A DNA stretch of 23,738 bases from CAZAEB01 sp964484095 (GCA_964484095.1 CAZAEB010000008.1:1-23738); one strand, 5' to 3'. Counted from the stretch's first letter, positions 6,500 to 14,270 are shown. Translations and numbers: made by a program. Notes: generated by a model not told the origin, from the sequence alone.

Positions 6500-6841
6500 C
6501 TAATCATTATACCTTAGCTTCAATTTCCCCTCAATTTCCTCAATATCTTTTCTTGAAGGATCCATCTTTCTCGCTTTGTTAATCGACAGTTTTGAAAGGT
6601 TGTTTTCACCAATTTTCTGCCAGTTAATTGCCAGTTTCACCCAAGCATCAGGATAGGAACCATTATTAATGGTAATTTTTTTCCAATATTCAATCTCTTC
6701 TATTATCGGCTCCACATTCTCTTTTTGGTTTTTATTGTCAGAAACGATATCAGCAACATTAATAATGAAAAAACCTAGCACTAAGAGAAAAACAAACAGG
6801 TCAAGACCACTCCTCTTTTTTCCAACAGTTTTTTTCTTCAT
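6500..6841 (-). CDS. Small single-pass membrane protein with a TPR-like tail
   Basis: The protein has 113 residues. A very basic start (MKKKTVGKKR) and one hydrophobic helix (about 14-31) suggest an N-in anchor with the remainder outside. Residues 45-110 are helical, and PDAWVKLAINWQKIGENNLS followed by KLSINKARKMDP matches a tetratricopeptide repeat in pattern. I do not recognise a named family. It overlaps the valS stop by 4 nt (ATGA) and precedes the exporter genes, so it may be made with either. A protein-interaction role at the membrane is inference. Confidence 0.75.
   Translation of the reverse strand: MKKKTVGKKRSGLDLFVFLLVLGFFIINVADIVSDNKNQKENVEPIIEEIEYWKKITINNGSYPDAWVKLAINWQKIGENNLSKLSINKARKMDPSRKDIEEIEGKLKLRYND
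6506..6534 (-). promoter_or_regulatory. Internal promoter for the MacA-ABC-permease genes
   Basis: On the minus strand TTGAGG (6534-6529), a 17-nt spacer and TATAAT (6511-6506) make a good sigma-70-type promoter. The -10 lies in the last codons of the preceding small membrane protein gene. Transcription would start near 6499, 23 nt before the adaptor ATG, so the exporter could be expressed separately from valS. Confidence 0.55.
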
Positions 6842-9045
6842 TTTTTGACCTTAACTTCTGGCCAAGAAGAGGAAATGAGCATCTTTGAAGAAAAGATCTT
6901 TTGATCCTCAAGTTTTTCTCTAAATACCTCATAAATTGATTCAGTAATAAATGGAGCAAACGGATGAAGAAGTTTTAGGCTGTCCACCAATACATTTATC
7001 AATGTCGGTAAAGCTTGGGTTCTCTTGTCTTTGGTTTTTTCAAGATAATCATCACAAAACTCATGCCAAAAAAACTGATATATTTTTTCCAAGGCCTGGC
7101 CATATTTATAGCTTTCAAAATCCTCAGTTACCAAAACTATAACTTCATCCTTCTTTCTAAGTATCTCTTGATCATCTTTGCTGGACACTTTCTTGTTAAA
7201 ATATATTTTCCAGTTAACGTCATTAGCAATCATGGTAATAAATCTGGCTGCGTTCCAAATCTTGTTGGTAAAGTTTCTCATTGATCTAATCTTGTCCTCG
7301 CCAACAATAACATCATTCCCAGCGCTGGCACCATAAAGCAAGGCCATTCTGAGAGAGTCGGCGCCATAATTATTTATTGTTTTTGTAGGATCAACAGTTG
7401 TTTCAGGCCTTGACTTACTCATCTTGCTCCCAAATACGTCTCGAACCAATCCATGGAGATAAACTGTCTTGAAAGGCACTTTTCCAGTTCTATACAATCC
7501 CAACATCATCATCCTAGCCACCCAAAAAAATAAAATTTCGTACCCTGTCTCCATTACTGAAGTGGGATAGAATTTCTTAAAATCATCACTGTCTGGATAT
7601 CCCAAGACAGAATAGGGCCACTGTCCAGAAGAAAACCAGGTGTCAAAAGTATCTGGATCACGAATAAAATTCGACTTTCCACAGGAGCATTTTTTAGGAG
7701 GCTTTTCACCAATATATATCTTTCCACACCCTTCAGGTTCAGTTTTCTTAACAAGGTTTGGATTCATTACCGTCTGTAATTCAGAAATACCTTTACTGCC
7801 ACAATACCAGATTGGCAACTGATGTCCCCACCATAATTGGCGAGAAATACACCAGTCACGAATATTGTCCATCCAATGAAAATATGTTTTCTCGAATCTT
7901 TTAGGAACAATTTTTGTTTTCTTTTCCCTAACCGCTTTAATTGCTTTTTGAGCCAAAGGCTTTGTCTTAATAAACCACTGCAAAGAAACAAGAGGCTCAA
8001 TTACTGCTTTACATCTTTCGCAGTAACTGACCCTATGTTGGTGCTGCTCTTCTTTTTCTAAGAATCTTTCTTTCTCCAATTTCTCAACAATTTGCTCTCT
8101 GGCTTTTTTTACCTTCAGACCTGCAAAGTCGCCAGCCCCATCTGTCATCTTACCGTCAAAACCAATTATTTGGATTACCTCTAGATCATGTCTTTTGCCG
8201 GTAGCAAAATCATCAGGGTCGTGGGCAGGAGTAATCTTTACTGCTCCTGTACCAAACTTTGGGTCAACTACATTATCTGCAATTACAGGAATCTTTTTAC
8301 CGACTAGTGGTAAAATGACCTCTTTGCCTATTTTATCTTTATATCTTTTATCTTTTGGATTAACAGCAACAGCAGTATCGCCAAGCATTGTCTCTGGACG
8401 AGTAGTAGCAATAATAATTTCCCCGCTTCCATCGGCATAAGGATATTTTATATACCAAAGCTTAGATTTTTCTTCTTTATAATTAACTTCCAGATCAGAA
8501 AGAGCGGTCAGGCAACGAGGACACCAGGAAACCATTCGCCAATCACGATAAACTAAATCATCTTTGTATAGTTTATAAAAAGTATCGTAGGCAATTTTAG
8601 TAACATCCTCATCTAAAGTGAATTTTTCTCTTGTCCAGTCACAACTTGCTCCTAAGAGCCTAAACTGATCATACATTCCTCTTTTATTTTTTTGAGAAAA
8701 TTCAAAACACTGTTTCCAAAACTCTTCTCTTCCTAAATCAAAACGAGTTTTTCCTTTTTTTTCTAATTCCCTTTCGAAAACCACCTGAGTAAGAATCCCG
8801 GCATGATCTGCACCAGGAAGCCAAAGAGCGGACAGCCCTCTCATCCTGGCATATCTAGTCATCAAGTCTTCTACAGCCACAAACATTGCATGACCAATAT
8901 GAAGAGTTCCATTTGCATTTGGAGGAGGCATGATAATACAAAACGGTTTTTTACTTAGGTCTTTATCAGGAGAAAAAACACCTAGTTTTTCCCACTCTTT
9001 ATATATTTTCCCCTCAAACTGCTGATGGTTGTATCTTTTATCCAT
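6838..9045 (-). CDS. valS: Valyl-tRNA synthetase, short form
   Basis: A class I synthetase that charges tRNA-Val in the cytoplasm. The HIGH motif is in PPPNANGTLHIGHAM (HIGH at 49-52), and KMSKS appears as FGSKMSKS at about residue 540. Between them are the CP1 editing domain (about 190-340, with ATTRPETMLGDTAVAVNP), which removes mischarged Thr, and zinc-like cysteine sets (CERC near 345, CSCGK near 455). WWGHQLPIWYC supports valine specificity. At 735 residues it is clearly shorter than typical bacterial ValRS (about 850-950): it ends soon after the anticodon-binding domain (SSWPEVKVKK) and lacks the C-terminal coiled-coil arm. The promoter TGCTAGAAT (9063-9055) leaves only about 2-3 nt of leader. 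Confidence 0.93.
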   Translation of the reverse strand: MDKRYNHQQFEGKIYKEWEKLGVFSPDKDLSKKPFCIIMPPPNANGTLHIGHAMFVAVEDLMTRYARMRGLSALWLPGADHAGILTQVVFERELEKKGKTRFDLGREEFWKQCFEFSQKNKRGMYDQFRLLGASCDWTREKFTLDEDVTKIAYDTFYKLYKDDLVYRDWRMVSWCPRCLTALSDLEVNYKEEKSKLWYIKYPYADGSGEIIIATTRPETMLGDTAVAVNPKDKRYKDKIGKEVILPLVGKKIPVIADNVVDPKFGTGAVKITPAHDPDDFATGKRHDLEVIQIIGFDGKMTDGAGDFAGLKVKKAREQIVEKLEKERFLEKEEQHQHRVSYCERCKAVIEPLVSLQWFIKTKPLAQKAIKAVREKKTKIVPKRFEKTYFHWMDNIRDWCISRQLWWGHQLPIWYCGSKGISELQTVMNPNLVKKTEPEGCGKIYIGEKPPKKCSCGKSNFIRDPDTFDTWFSSGQWPYSVLGYPDSDDFKKFYPTSVMETGYEILFFWVARMMMLGLYRTGKVPFKTVYLHGLVRDVFGSKMSKSRPETTVDPTKTINNYGADSLRMALLYGASAGNDVIVGEDKIRSMRNFTNKIWNAARFITMIANDVNWKIYFNKKVSSKDDQEILRKKDEVIVLVTEDFESYKYGQALEKIYQFFWHEFCDDYLEKTKDKRTQALPTLINVLVDSLKLLHPFAPFITESIYEVFREKLEDQKIFSSKMLISSSWPEVKVKK

Positions 9046-9054
9046 ATGACTGGT

Positions 9055-9063
9055 ATTCTAGCA
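9055..9063 (-). promoter_or_regulatory. Extended -10 of valS
   Basis: TGCTAGAAT on the minus strand ends 9 nt before the valS ATG, so the mRNA leader would be about 2-3 nt. No clear -35 is seen. It is divergent from the promoter of the uracil-DNA glycosylase gene. Confidence 0.4.
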
Positions 9064-9081
9064 TTTTTTAGCCACAAAAAC

Positions 9082-9110
9082 TTGAAGATAAATCAAATTA
9101 CTAATAAAAT
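9082..9110 (+). promoter_or_regulatory. Promoter of the uracil-DNA glycosylase gene, leaderless
   Basis: TTGAAG (9082-9087), exactly 17 nt, then TAAAAT (9105-9110). The -10 ends 6 nt before the ATG, which puts the predicted start of transcription on the A of the ATG. Confidence 0.6.
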
Positions 9111-9116
9111 GGTATC

Positions 9117-9749
9117 ATGGACAACTTGAAAAGTTTAGAAAAACTCTACCATGAAGTTGCTGAGTGTCAAAAATGCCCTCTTTATAAAAACGCCACCAAT
9201 CCGGTCCCCGGAGCCGGCAACACTCAGGCAGAAATAGTATTTATTGGTGAAGCTCCTGGATACTTCGAAGACCAAAAAGGACTCCCCTTTGTGGGTAACT
9301 CTGGTCATCTTTTGGATAAACTGCTTTCCCAGATTTCTCTTAGAAGAGAGGATGTATATATTGCCAACATTCTAAAACACCGCCCGCCTCAAAACCGTGA
9401 TCCCCTGCCCGAAGAAATAAAAATATGCACTCCTTTTCTTAAAAGACAACTTCTGGTTATTAAGCCAAAAATAATTATCACTCTGGGAAGATTTGCAATG
9501 AACTATTTTATTCCCGGAGCTTATATATCCCAAGTCCATGGTAAACCACAAAAAATTACCTGGGAAAAACTAAACTTAGCTATATACCCAATCTATCACC
9601 CTTCTGCGGGTTTGAGAAACGGCCAGATGATGCAAAGTTTAAAAGAGGATTTTTTACTGATCCCCTCAATTATTAAAAACTTAAAAGAAGAAAGACCGAA
9701 AAAAGAGCCACCTGCCAAACCAGCACAAGTAGAAATGTTTAAAAAATGA
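9117..9749 (+). CDS. Family 4 uracil-DNA glycosylase with an altered Fe-S ligand
   Basis: The protein has 210 residues. It removes uracil from DNA, starting base excision repair. Motif A is GEAPGYFEDQKGLPFVG (44-60), motif B is HPSAGLR (H161 on), and DKLL follows motif A as usual. Family 4 enzymes carry a 4Fe-4S cluster on four cysteines. Three are visible here (C17, C20, C104), but the usual KCRPP reads KHRPP, with H88 in place of the remaining cysteine. A histidine ligand or an altered cluster is possible. The gene is probably transcribed leaderless, and its stop overlaps the start of a nuclease gene (ATGA), so the two are coupled. Confidence 0.9.
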   Translation: MDNLKSLEKLYHEVAECQKCPLYKNATNPVPGAGNTQAEIVFIGEAPGYFEDQKGLPFVGNSGHLLDKLLSQISLRREDVYIANILKHRPPQNRDPLPEEIKICTPFLKRQLLVIKPKIIITLGRFAMNYFIPGAYISQVHGKPQKITWEKLNLAIYPIYHPSAGLRNGQMMQSLKEDFLLIPSIIKNLKEERPKKEPPAKPAQVEMFKK

Positions 9750-10453
9750 GTATAAACAATATTTTCGTTACCAAATACAACGGCGAAAAACAAAAGTATA
9801 GCCAAGAGAAAGTTTTAAACTCGATTATCCGTTCCGGAATTGAAAAAAGCAAGGCTCTAAGTATTCTCACAGACGTTGAAAATAAACTTATTGATGGCAT
9901 CTCTACTCAAAAGCTTTATAAAATCGTTGCCAAAGAAATTGAAAAACACGGCTTAAAAATTGGTCAACACACATATAAATTAAGGGAAGCTTTGGCCAAA
10001 ATTGGTTCTTTTGATTTCGAAAGATTTGTTAAAAAAATTCTGGAAAAAGACGGTTTTGAATGCGCTTACAATATTATTGTCGGCGGAGAATGTATTGAGC
10101 ATCAGGTTGATATCATTGCCCAAAAGCAAGAAAGACTCTACTACGTCGAGGTTAAACACCACCGTAATTACCATCGAAACTGCGGCCTGGGAACAATTTG
10201 TGAAGTCCAAGCAAGACTGGAGGACATGAAAAATGGCTATGGAAAAAACAAATATGATTTTTCTCAAGCCTGGCTTTTCACCAACACAAAAATTTCCAAT
10301 CACGCCAAACAATATGGTAAATGCAAAAACATAAGACTAACCAGTTGGAGATTTGATACTGATAATATTGGCCTAGAAAAGAGAATCGGAAAACTTGGCT
10401 CCGGTCAAGTAGAAGAAATAATCGCTTCAATAAACGGCAGGAAAACTAACTAG
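9746..10453 (+). CDS. ATP-cone + restriction-endonuclease-like (PD-(D/E)XK) fusion protein
   Basis: The protein has 235 residues. Residues 5-88 form an ATP-cone (VTKYNGEKQKYSQEKVLNSI at the start), the nucleotide-sensing domain of ribonucleotide reductases and NrdR. Residues 89-205 look like an Mrr-type endonuclease: FERFVKKILEKDGF, then VDIIA (D122) and YVEVKHH (E135, K137), the PD-(D/E)XK catalytic triad. It probably cuts or binds nucleic acid depending on ATP/dATP level. That function is inference; the domains are clear. It overlaps the uracil-DNA glycosylase gene by 4 nt, pointing to DNA repair or defence. Its TAG stop lies in a shared CTAG with the TAG of the convergent EF-P gene. No methyltransferase is nearby, which argues against a classical restriction system. 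Confidence 0.82.
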   Translation: MSINNIFVTKYNGEKQKYSQEKVLNSIIRSGIEKSKALSILTDVENKLIDGISTQKLYKIVAKEIEKHGLKIGQHTYKLREALAKIGSFDFERFVKKILEKDGFECAYNIIVGGECIEHQVDIIAQKQERLYYVEVKHHRNYHRNCGLGTICEVQARLEDMKNGYGKNKYDFSQAWLFTNTKISNHAKQYGKCKNIRLTSWRFDTDNIGLEKRIGKLGSGQVEEIIASINGRKTN

Positions 10454-11010
10454 TTTTTCCTGCTAACATACTCACCGGTTTCAGTGCTGACAATAACTTT
10501 TTCTCCTTTTTTGATAAACAAAGGAACCTGAATCACCACCCCATTATCTAAAGTGGCCGGTTTAGTTGCCCTAGTTACCGTGTTTCCCTTAACAGCCTGC
10601 TCAGTTTTGGCAATTACAAAAACAATTCTTTTAGGAAGCAAAACGGCAATTACCTCGTCCTGCCAAGTTGAAAGCCCATACTCTTCACCTTCCTTAATAA
10701 ACCGCCTGCTTTCCCCGACCACCTTCTCGTCAACCTCGACCTGTTCATAAGTCTTATTTTCCATAAAAACCAATTGATCGCCGTTTTTATATAAAAATTG
10801 AGCCTTTTTAAGTTCGACATTAATTTCTTCAACTCCCCTGTCAGTTTTTAAAACCTCCTTAATCACGTTTCCAGTTTTAAGGTTTTTAAGCTTTAACCTC
10901 GCCACTGCCGCCCCCTTGCCAGGATTAAAAAATTCTTTATCAACAACTAAAACCTGCTCGCCGCGCCAATTTAAAAACATTCCTTTGGTAATACTGCCCG
11001 CTTTAATCAT
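10450..11010 (-). CDS. efp: Translation elongation factor P
   Basis: EF-P binds the ribosome between the P and E sites and relieves stalling at proline runs. The product has about 186 residues with the three beta domains of the family: KOW-like N-terminal domain with the tip loop NPGKGAAV (the lysine that is modified in many bacteria is K32 counted from ATG 11010), the middle OB domain, and the C-terminal OB domain (TLDNGVVIQVPLFIKKGEKV). No modification enzyme (EpmA, YmfI, EarP) is seen here. The frame can extend to a TTG at 11013, but TATAAT (11022-11017) ends exactly 6 nt before ATG 11010, so I choose ATG 11010 with a leaderless mRNA. Confidence 0.94.
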   Translation of the reverse strand: MIKAGSITKGMFLNWRGEQVLVVDKEFFNPGKGAAVARLKLKNLKTGNVIKEVLKTDRGVEEINVELKKAQFLYKNGDQLVFMENKTYEQVEVDEKVVGESRRFIKEGEEYGLSTWQDEVIAVLLPKRIVFVIAKTEQAVKGNTVTRATKPATLDNGVVIQVPLFIKKGEKVIVSTETGEYVSRKN

Positions 11011-11016
11011 CAAAGT

Positions 11017-11025
11017 ATTATATCA
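11017..11025 (-). promoter_or_regulatory. Extended -10 of efp, leaderless, sets the start codon
   Basis: TGATATAAT on the minus strand (TATAAT at 11022-11017) ends 6 nt before ATG 11010. Transcription would begin on the ATG itself; a TTG start at 11013 would then lie outside the mRNA. No convincing -35 is seen. Confidence 0.55.
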
Positions 11026-11031
11026 ACTAAA

Positions 11032-11547
11032 TTACCACTTGCCGGAATGAATTTTTTCTCTCTCAAGTTCCGCTCCAGAATGAGAAGGAGGAATCTTTTC
11101 CGGATAACCAATGGGGAACAAACTAAGAACCCGAAAACCCCTTGGAATATCAAGAAGCTTTTTTACATAATCCTCAGCGTTTTCTCCTCCGATCGTTTTG
11201 GCTCCCCTGATTTGAACCCAACAAGTGCCCAAACCCTGATTGACAACCTCGAGGTAAATATGAGCTCCCACCACCGAACAGTCTTCAATCCATTCACAAG
11301 AAATTGATTCATCGGCGCAAACAACAATTACTACCGACGACTTAGCAACAAAATATCCCCAAGGAGAAGCCAAAGACAACTTTTTTTTAACCTCAGCATC
11401 TCTGACAATAATAAACTGCCAGGGTTTTAAATGATTTGCCGAAGGAGAAAAACTGGCTGCTTTTAATACTTCTTCAATCTTTTCATCCTCAACCGCTTTT
11501 GACAAGAAAGAACGAACACTGCGCCGTTTTTTAACTATTGACAACAT
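11032..11547 (-). CDS. Nitroreductase-family FMN oxidoreductase
   Basis: The protein has 171 residues, in the short range of the family. The N-terminal FMN-phosphate motif RRSVRSF (8-14), SFSPSANHLKPWQFIIV (32-48) and the C-terminal region LSLFPIGYPEKIP are typical. These homodimeric flavoproteins reduce nitroaromatics, quinones or flavins with NAD(P)H; the natural substrate cannot be read from sequence. The gene has its own extended -10, TGATAGAAT (11583-11575), giving a leader of about 20 nt. It is followed by efp, which has a separate promoter. Confidence 0.88.
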   Translation of the reverse strand: MLSIVKKRRSVRSFLSKAVEDEKIEEVLKAASFSPSANHLKPWQFIIVRDAEVKKKLSLASPWGYFVAKSSVVIVVCADESISCEWIEDCSVVGAHIYLEVVNQGLGTCWVQIRGAKTIGGENAEDYVKKLLDIPRGFRVLSLFPIGYPEKIPPSHSGAELEREKIHSGKW

Positions 11548-11607
11548 AAAAATCCAATAATTTCTAATTAAACCATTCTATCAAATACCAGCTATGACTA
11601 CTAACAA

Positions 11608-11913
11608 TTAAATTAATCTACTTTTACTAAAATCAACTTTATCCTTACTCTTAAAAACCACCCTTTCAGAAAGCAGTTTTTCTTTCTGTTTTTTCCATCC
11701 CCCAAACACATAACCCTTTGCTAATTCTCCTTCTTTGTTTACCACCCGATGACAAGGAACTTTAGGGTTTTTGTTTCCGTGAAGCGCCCAACCAATTACC
11801 CGAGAGTCGCTAATTTTTAAAGCCCTTGCTAAATCACCGTAAGTAACCACCTTGCCCTTAGGGATCCTTACCACCAACTGATAAACTCTTTCAAAAACAC
11901 CCTTCTTCCTCAT
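11608..11913 (-). CDS. Small O6-alkylguanine-DNA alkyltransferase (MGMT C-terminal domain)
   Basis: The protein has 101 residues and consists only of the DNA-binding/active-site domain of the Ada/Ogt/MGMT family, without the usual N-terminal domain. The helix-turn-helix (TYGDLARALKISDSRVIGWA, 24-43) includes the base-flipping arginine (R38). The active site is PCHRVV with the acceptor cysteine C54. Alkyltransferase-like proteins (Atl/YbaZ) of the same size have another residue there, so this one may be a genuine suicide alkyltransferase or a DNA-damage flagger. The mRNA is probably leaderless (TATAAT 11926-11921, 7 nt from the ATG). Confidence 0.85.
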   Translation of the reverse strand: MRKKGVFERVYQLVVRIPKGKVVTYGDLARALKISDSRVIGWALHGNKNPKVPCHRVVNKEGELAKGYVFGGWKKQKEKLLSERVVFKSKDKVDFSKSRLI

Positions 11914-11920
11914 GATAAAA

Positions 11921-11926
11921 ATTATA
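11921..11926 (-). promoter_or_regulatory. -10 of the alkyltransferase gene, near-leaderless
   Basis: TATAAT on the minus strand ends 7 nt before the ATG at 11913. A clear -35 is not visible. It is divergent from the promoter of the oxidoreductase operon. Confidence 0.45.
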
Positions 11927-11943
11927 CAAGAAAAAATGGGCGT

Positions 11944-11971
11944 TTGATTTTAAGTAGATTGGAGGTAAAAT
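11944..11971 (+). promoter_or_regulatory. Promoter of the 2-oxoacid oxidoreductase genes, leaderless
   Basis: TTGATT (11944-11949), 16 nt, TAAAAT (11966-11971), then 6 nt to ATG 11978. GGAGGT (11961-11966) looks like a ribosome site but is 11 nt from the ATG and would lie upstream of the predicted start of transcription. Either it is part of the promoter spacer, or a farther promoter is used. Confidence 0.5.
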
Positions 11972-11977
11972 AACCTA

Positions 11978-13663
11978 ATGGGAAAAACGACAACAGTAAA
12001 AATCGCTGGGCCGGCTGGAACAGGAATAAAAACAAGCGGTCAGCTTCTGGCGAAAATTCTTCTTGACCAGAATTTTTATACCCATGACTATACCGAATAT
12101 CCATCTTTAATTAGAGGAGGTCACAATACTCACCAGGTCAGTTTTTCAATAAATGAAGTTTTTGGCCCATATTTTAATATTGATCTTCTTTTTTCTCTAA
12201 AACCAGATCATTGGCAGCAACATCAAGATGAATTTACGAAAAAAAGCTTGATTTTTTCTGATCAAAAGACCAATAAAAAACTAAAAACGGGGAAATTTAT
12301 CAGTTTTCCCCTTGGTCAACTTACTAAAAAAGCGGGTAATCCTATAACTGCCAACATAATCTGTTTAGGAATTGCCGCCTTTTTGCTGGATCTTGACAGA
12401 AAAAAAACTTTTAAAACAATAGACCAATTTTTTAAAGATAGGGCAAAAGATAATTTAACTGCCTTTAAAATCGGCTTTGACTACGCTCAAAAAAACTACC
12501 AAGACCGAAAACTAAAAATAGCCAAACCAGTAGCAAAAATTGAAAAAAGTTTACTTGACGGTAATGAGTCGTTTGGCTGGGGATTTTTAAAAGGCAAGGG
12601 AGATTTTTATGCCGCCTATCCAATGACCCCCTCCACCGGCACCCTTCATTTCCTTGCTCAAAAACAAAAAGAATATAATATTAAAGTTGTTCATCCAGAA
12701 GACGAAATTGCCGTTGCCAACATGGGGGCAGGAGCGGCTTTTGCTGGATCCAGAGTTGCTGTCGGTACTTCAGGCGGAGGATTTGCTCTAATGAACGAGA
12801 CTATTAGTTTTTGTGGAGTGACCGAAATTGGAATGGTCTTTTATCTTGTTTCTCGTCCTGGCCCGGCAACCGGAATGCCTACATGGACAGCCCAAGCAGA
12901 TCTACTCCATAGTATTTTTTCCGGTCATGGAGAATTTCCAAAAGTTGTTCTTGCTCCTGGAGACCAACAGGAAAGTGTTGAATTTGGCTGGAAGTCTTTA
13001 AACTTGGCAGAAAACCTGCAAACTCCAATAATTGTCCTTAGCGATAAGTTTTTGGGAGAGTCGATAAAAACAATTGATGACCCTGAAAAAATAAAAGTGA
13101 AAATTGACAGAGGAAAGCTTATCGAAAGTAATGTACCTAAAAATTTTGCCCGTTATAACTGGCAGCCTTTATGCGGCCGGTCTTTGCGCACTATTCCCAG
13201 AGTTTCTAACGGAGAATTTCTAGCAAACAGTTACGAACATGATCAAAAAGGGATTTCTACCGAAGATAAAAAGACCGCCACTAAAATGATTGAAAAAAGA
13301 TCCAGGAAAATAAAAACAGCTCTAAAAATCACCCCCAAGCCAACTTTATATGGCAGTAAAAATCCTAAAAAGTTAATTATTGGCTGGGGATCAACTAAGG
13401 GTCCAATATTAGAGGCGATGAAATTATTAGACAACAAAGACCTGGGTTTTTTGCAGATAAAAACCCTGTGGCCGCTTCATCCTGAGATAGAATCGATTGT
13501 AAAAAAAGCAAGTAAAGTACTTATTGTCGAAAACAACCAAACCAGTCAATTAACCGTTCTCCTAAAAACCTTATTTAATTTTATCCCTGACGAAAAAATA
13601 TTAAAATTTGATGGAAGACCATTTTTCCCAGAAAAGCTTTGTGAGCAATTTAGAAAAATATAG
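11978..13663 (+). CDS. 2-oxoacid:ferredoxin oxidoreductase, fused gamma-alpha subunit
   Basis: The protein has 561 residues. Residues 1-185 are the gamma domain (IAGPAGTGIKTSGQLLAKIL, then YPSLIRGGHNTHQVSFS). Residues 195-560 are the alpha (pyrimidine-binding) domain with AAYPMTPSTGTLHFLA, HPEDEIAVANMGAGAAFAG and TSGGGFALMNE, followed by SRPGPATGMPTW. This gamma-alpha fusion is typical of the KorA type. With the beta subunit it converts a 2-oxoacid and CoA to acyl-CoA, CO2 and reduced ferredoxin. The substrate (2-oxoglutarate, pyruvate or branched) cannot be decided by eye. No delta (ferredoxin-like) subunit is adjacent. The 3' end overlaps the beta gene. Confidence 0.92.
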   Translation: MGKTTTVKIAGPAGTGIKTSGQLLAKILLDQNFYTHDYTEYPSLIRGGHNTHQVSFSINEVFGPYFNIDLLFSLKPDHWQQHQDEFTKKSLIFSDQKTNKKLKTGKFISFPLGQLTKKAGNPITANIICLGIAAFLLDLDRKKTFKTIDQFFKDRAKDNLTAFKIGFDYAQKNYQDRKLKIAKPVAKIEKSLLDGNESFGWGFLKGKGDFYAAYPMTPSTGTLHFLAQKQKEYNIKVVHPEDEIAVANMGAGAAFAGSRVAVGTSGGGFALMNETISFCGVTEIGMVFYLVSRPGPATGMPTWTAQADLLHSIFSGHGEFPKVVLAPGDQQESVEFGWKSLNLAENLQTPIIVLSDKFLGESIKTIDDPEKIKVKIDRGKLIESNVPKNFARYNWQPLCGRSLRTIPRVSNGEFLANSYEHDQKGISTEDKKTATKMIEKRSRKIKTALKITPKPTLYGSKNPKKLIIGWGSTKGPILEAMKLLDNKDLGFLQIKTLWPLHPEIESIVKKASKVLIVENNQTSQLTVLLKTLFNFIPDEKILKFDGRPFFPEKLCEQFRKI

Positions 13664-14270
13664 TACCAATATTATTCCAACCTGGTGTCCTGGATGCGGA
13701 AATTTTCAGATAAAAGCATTTTTAGAAAAGGCTTTAAGGGAACTAAAAATACCCAAGAAAAATATTGTCATTACTTATGATATTGGCTGTGTTGGAAATA
13801 TGGCTGACTTTTTAGATACTTTCGGAGTTCATACTCTCCATGGACGAGCAATTCCTGTGGCAATGGGAGTAAAAATAGCTAATCCAAAATTAACTGTTAT
13901 TGTTATTGGCGGGGATGGAGGAATATACGGAGAAGGATTAAACCATCTTGTCACTGCCACTAGAACAAATACTGATATTACAGTTATCGTTTCAAATAAT
14001 TGCTTATATTCTCTGACAACCGGCCAAACTAGTCCCACCACTCCTAAAGGAGCAAAAACAAAATCCACACCGGAAGGGAGTACCCTTATCCCTATCGATC
14101 CAATTACTTTTACTAAAAATGTTAATCCAAAATCATGGGTAAAAAAATCAGACACCAAAAACCCCAAAGATCTTCAGGACAAAATAAAAGAAGCAGTTTT
14201 ACACAAAGGATTTTCCCTTCTAGACATCGATCAGGAATGTGTTGCTTTCGGAAAACTTCTTAAGAAATAA
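13608..14270 (+). CDS. 2-oxoacid:ferredoxin oxidoreductase, beta subunit
   Basis: This subunit binds thiamine pyrophosphate and one 4Fe-4S cluster. The frame allows 220 residues from ATG 13608, but that overlaps the alpha gene by 56 nt; GTG 13641 (12th codon, giving VSNLEKYSTNIIPTWCPGCG) is the more likely start. From the long start, the motif WCPGCG carries two cluster cysteines (C27, C30), DIGCVGN a third and DQECVAFG near the end the fourth, matching the four ligands of this family. The thiamine site is GGDGGIYGEG...VSNN (about 101-133). At about 210 residues it is shorter than many beta subunits (about 280-300). It ends 11 nt into the convergent DUF4349 gene. Confidence 0.9.
   Translation: MMEDHFSQKSFVSNLEKYSTNIIPTWCPGCGNFQIKAFLEKALRELKIPKKNIVITYDIGCVGNMADFLDTFGVHTLHGRAIPVAMGVKIANPKLTVIVIGGDGGIYGEGLNHLVTATRTNTDITVIVSNNCLYSLTTGQTSPTTPKGAKTKSTPEGSTLIPIDPITFTKNVNPKSWVKKSDTKNPKDLQDKIKEAVLHKGFSLLDIDQECVAFGKLLKK

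Noticed and set aside
11961..11966. GGAGGT as the ribosome site of the oxidoreductase gene
   Set aside because: It is 11 nt from the ATG and overlaps the -10 TAAAAT that sits at the spacing used by six other genes here. I could not exclude it entirely.
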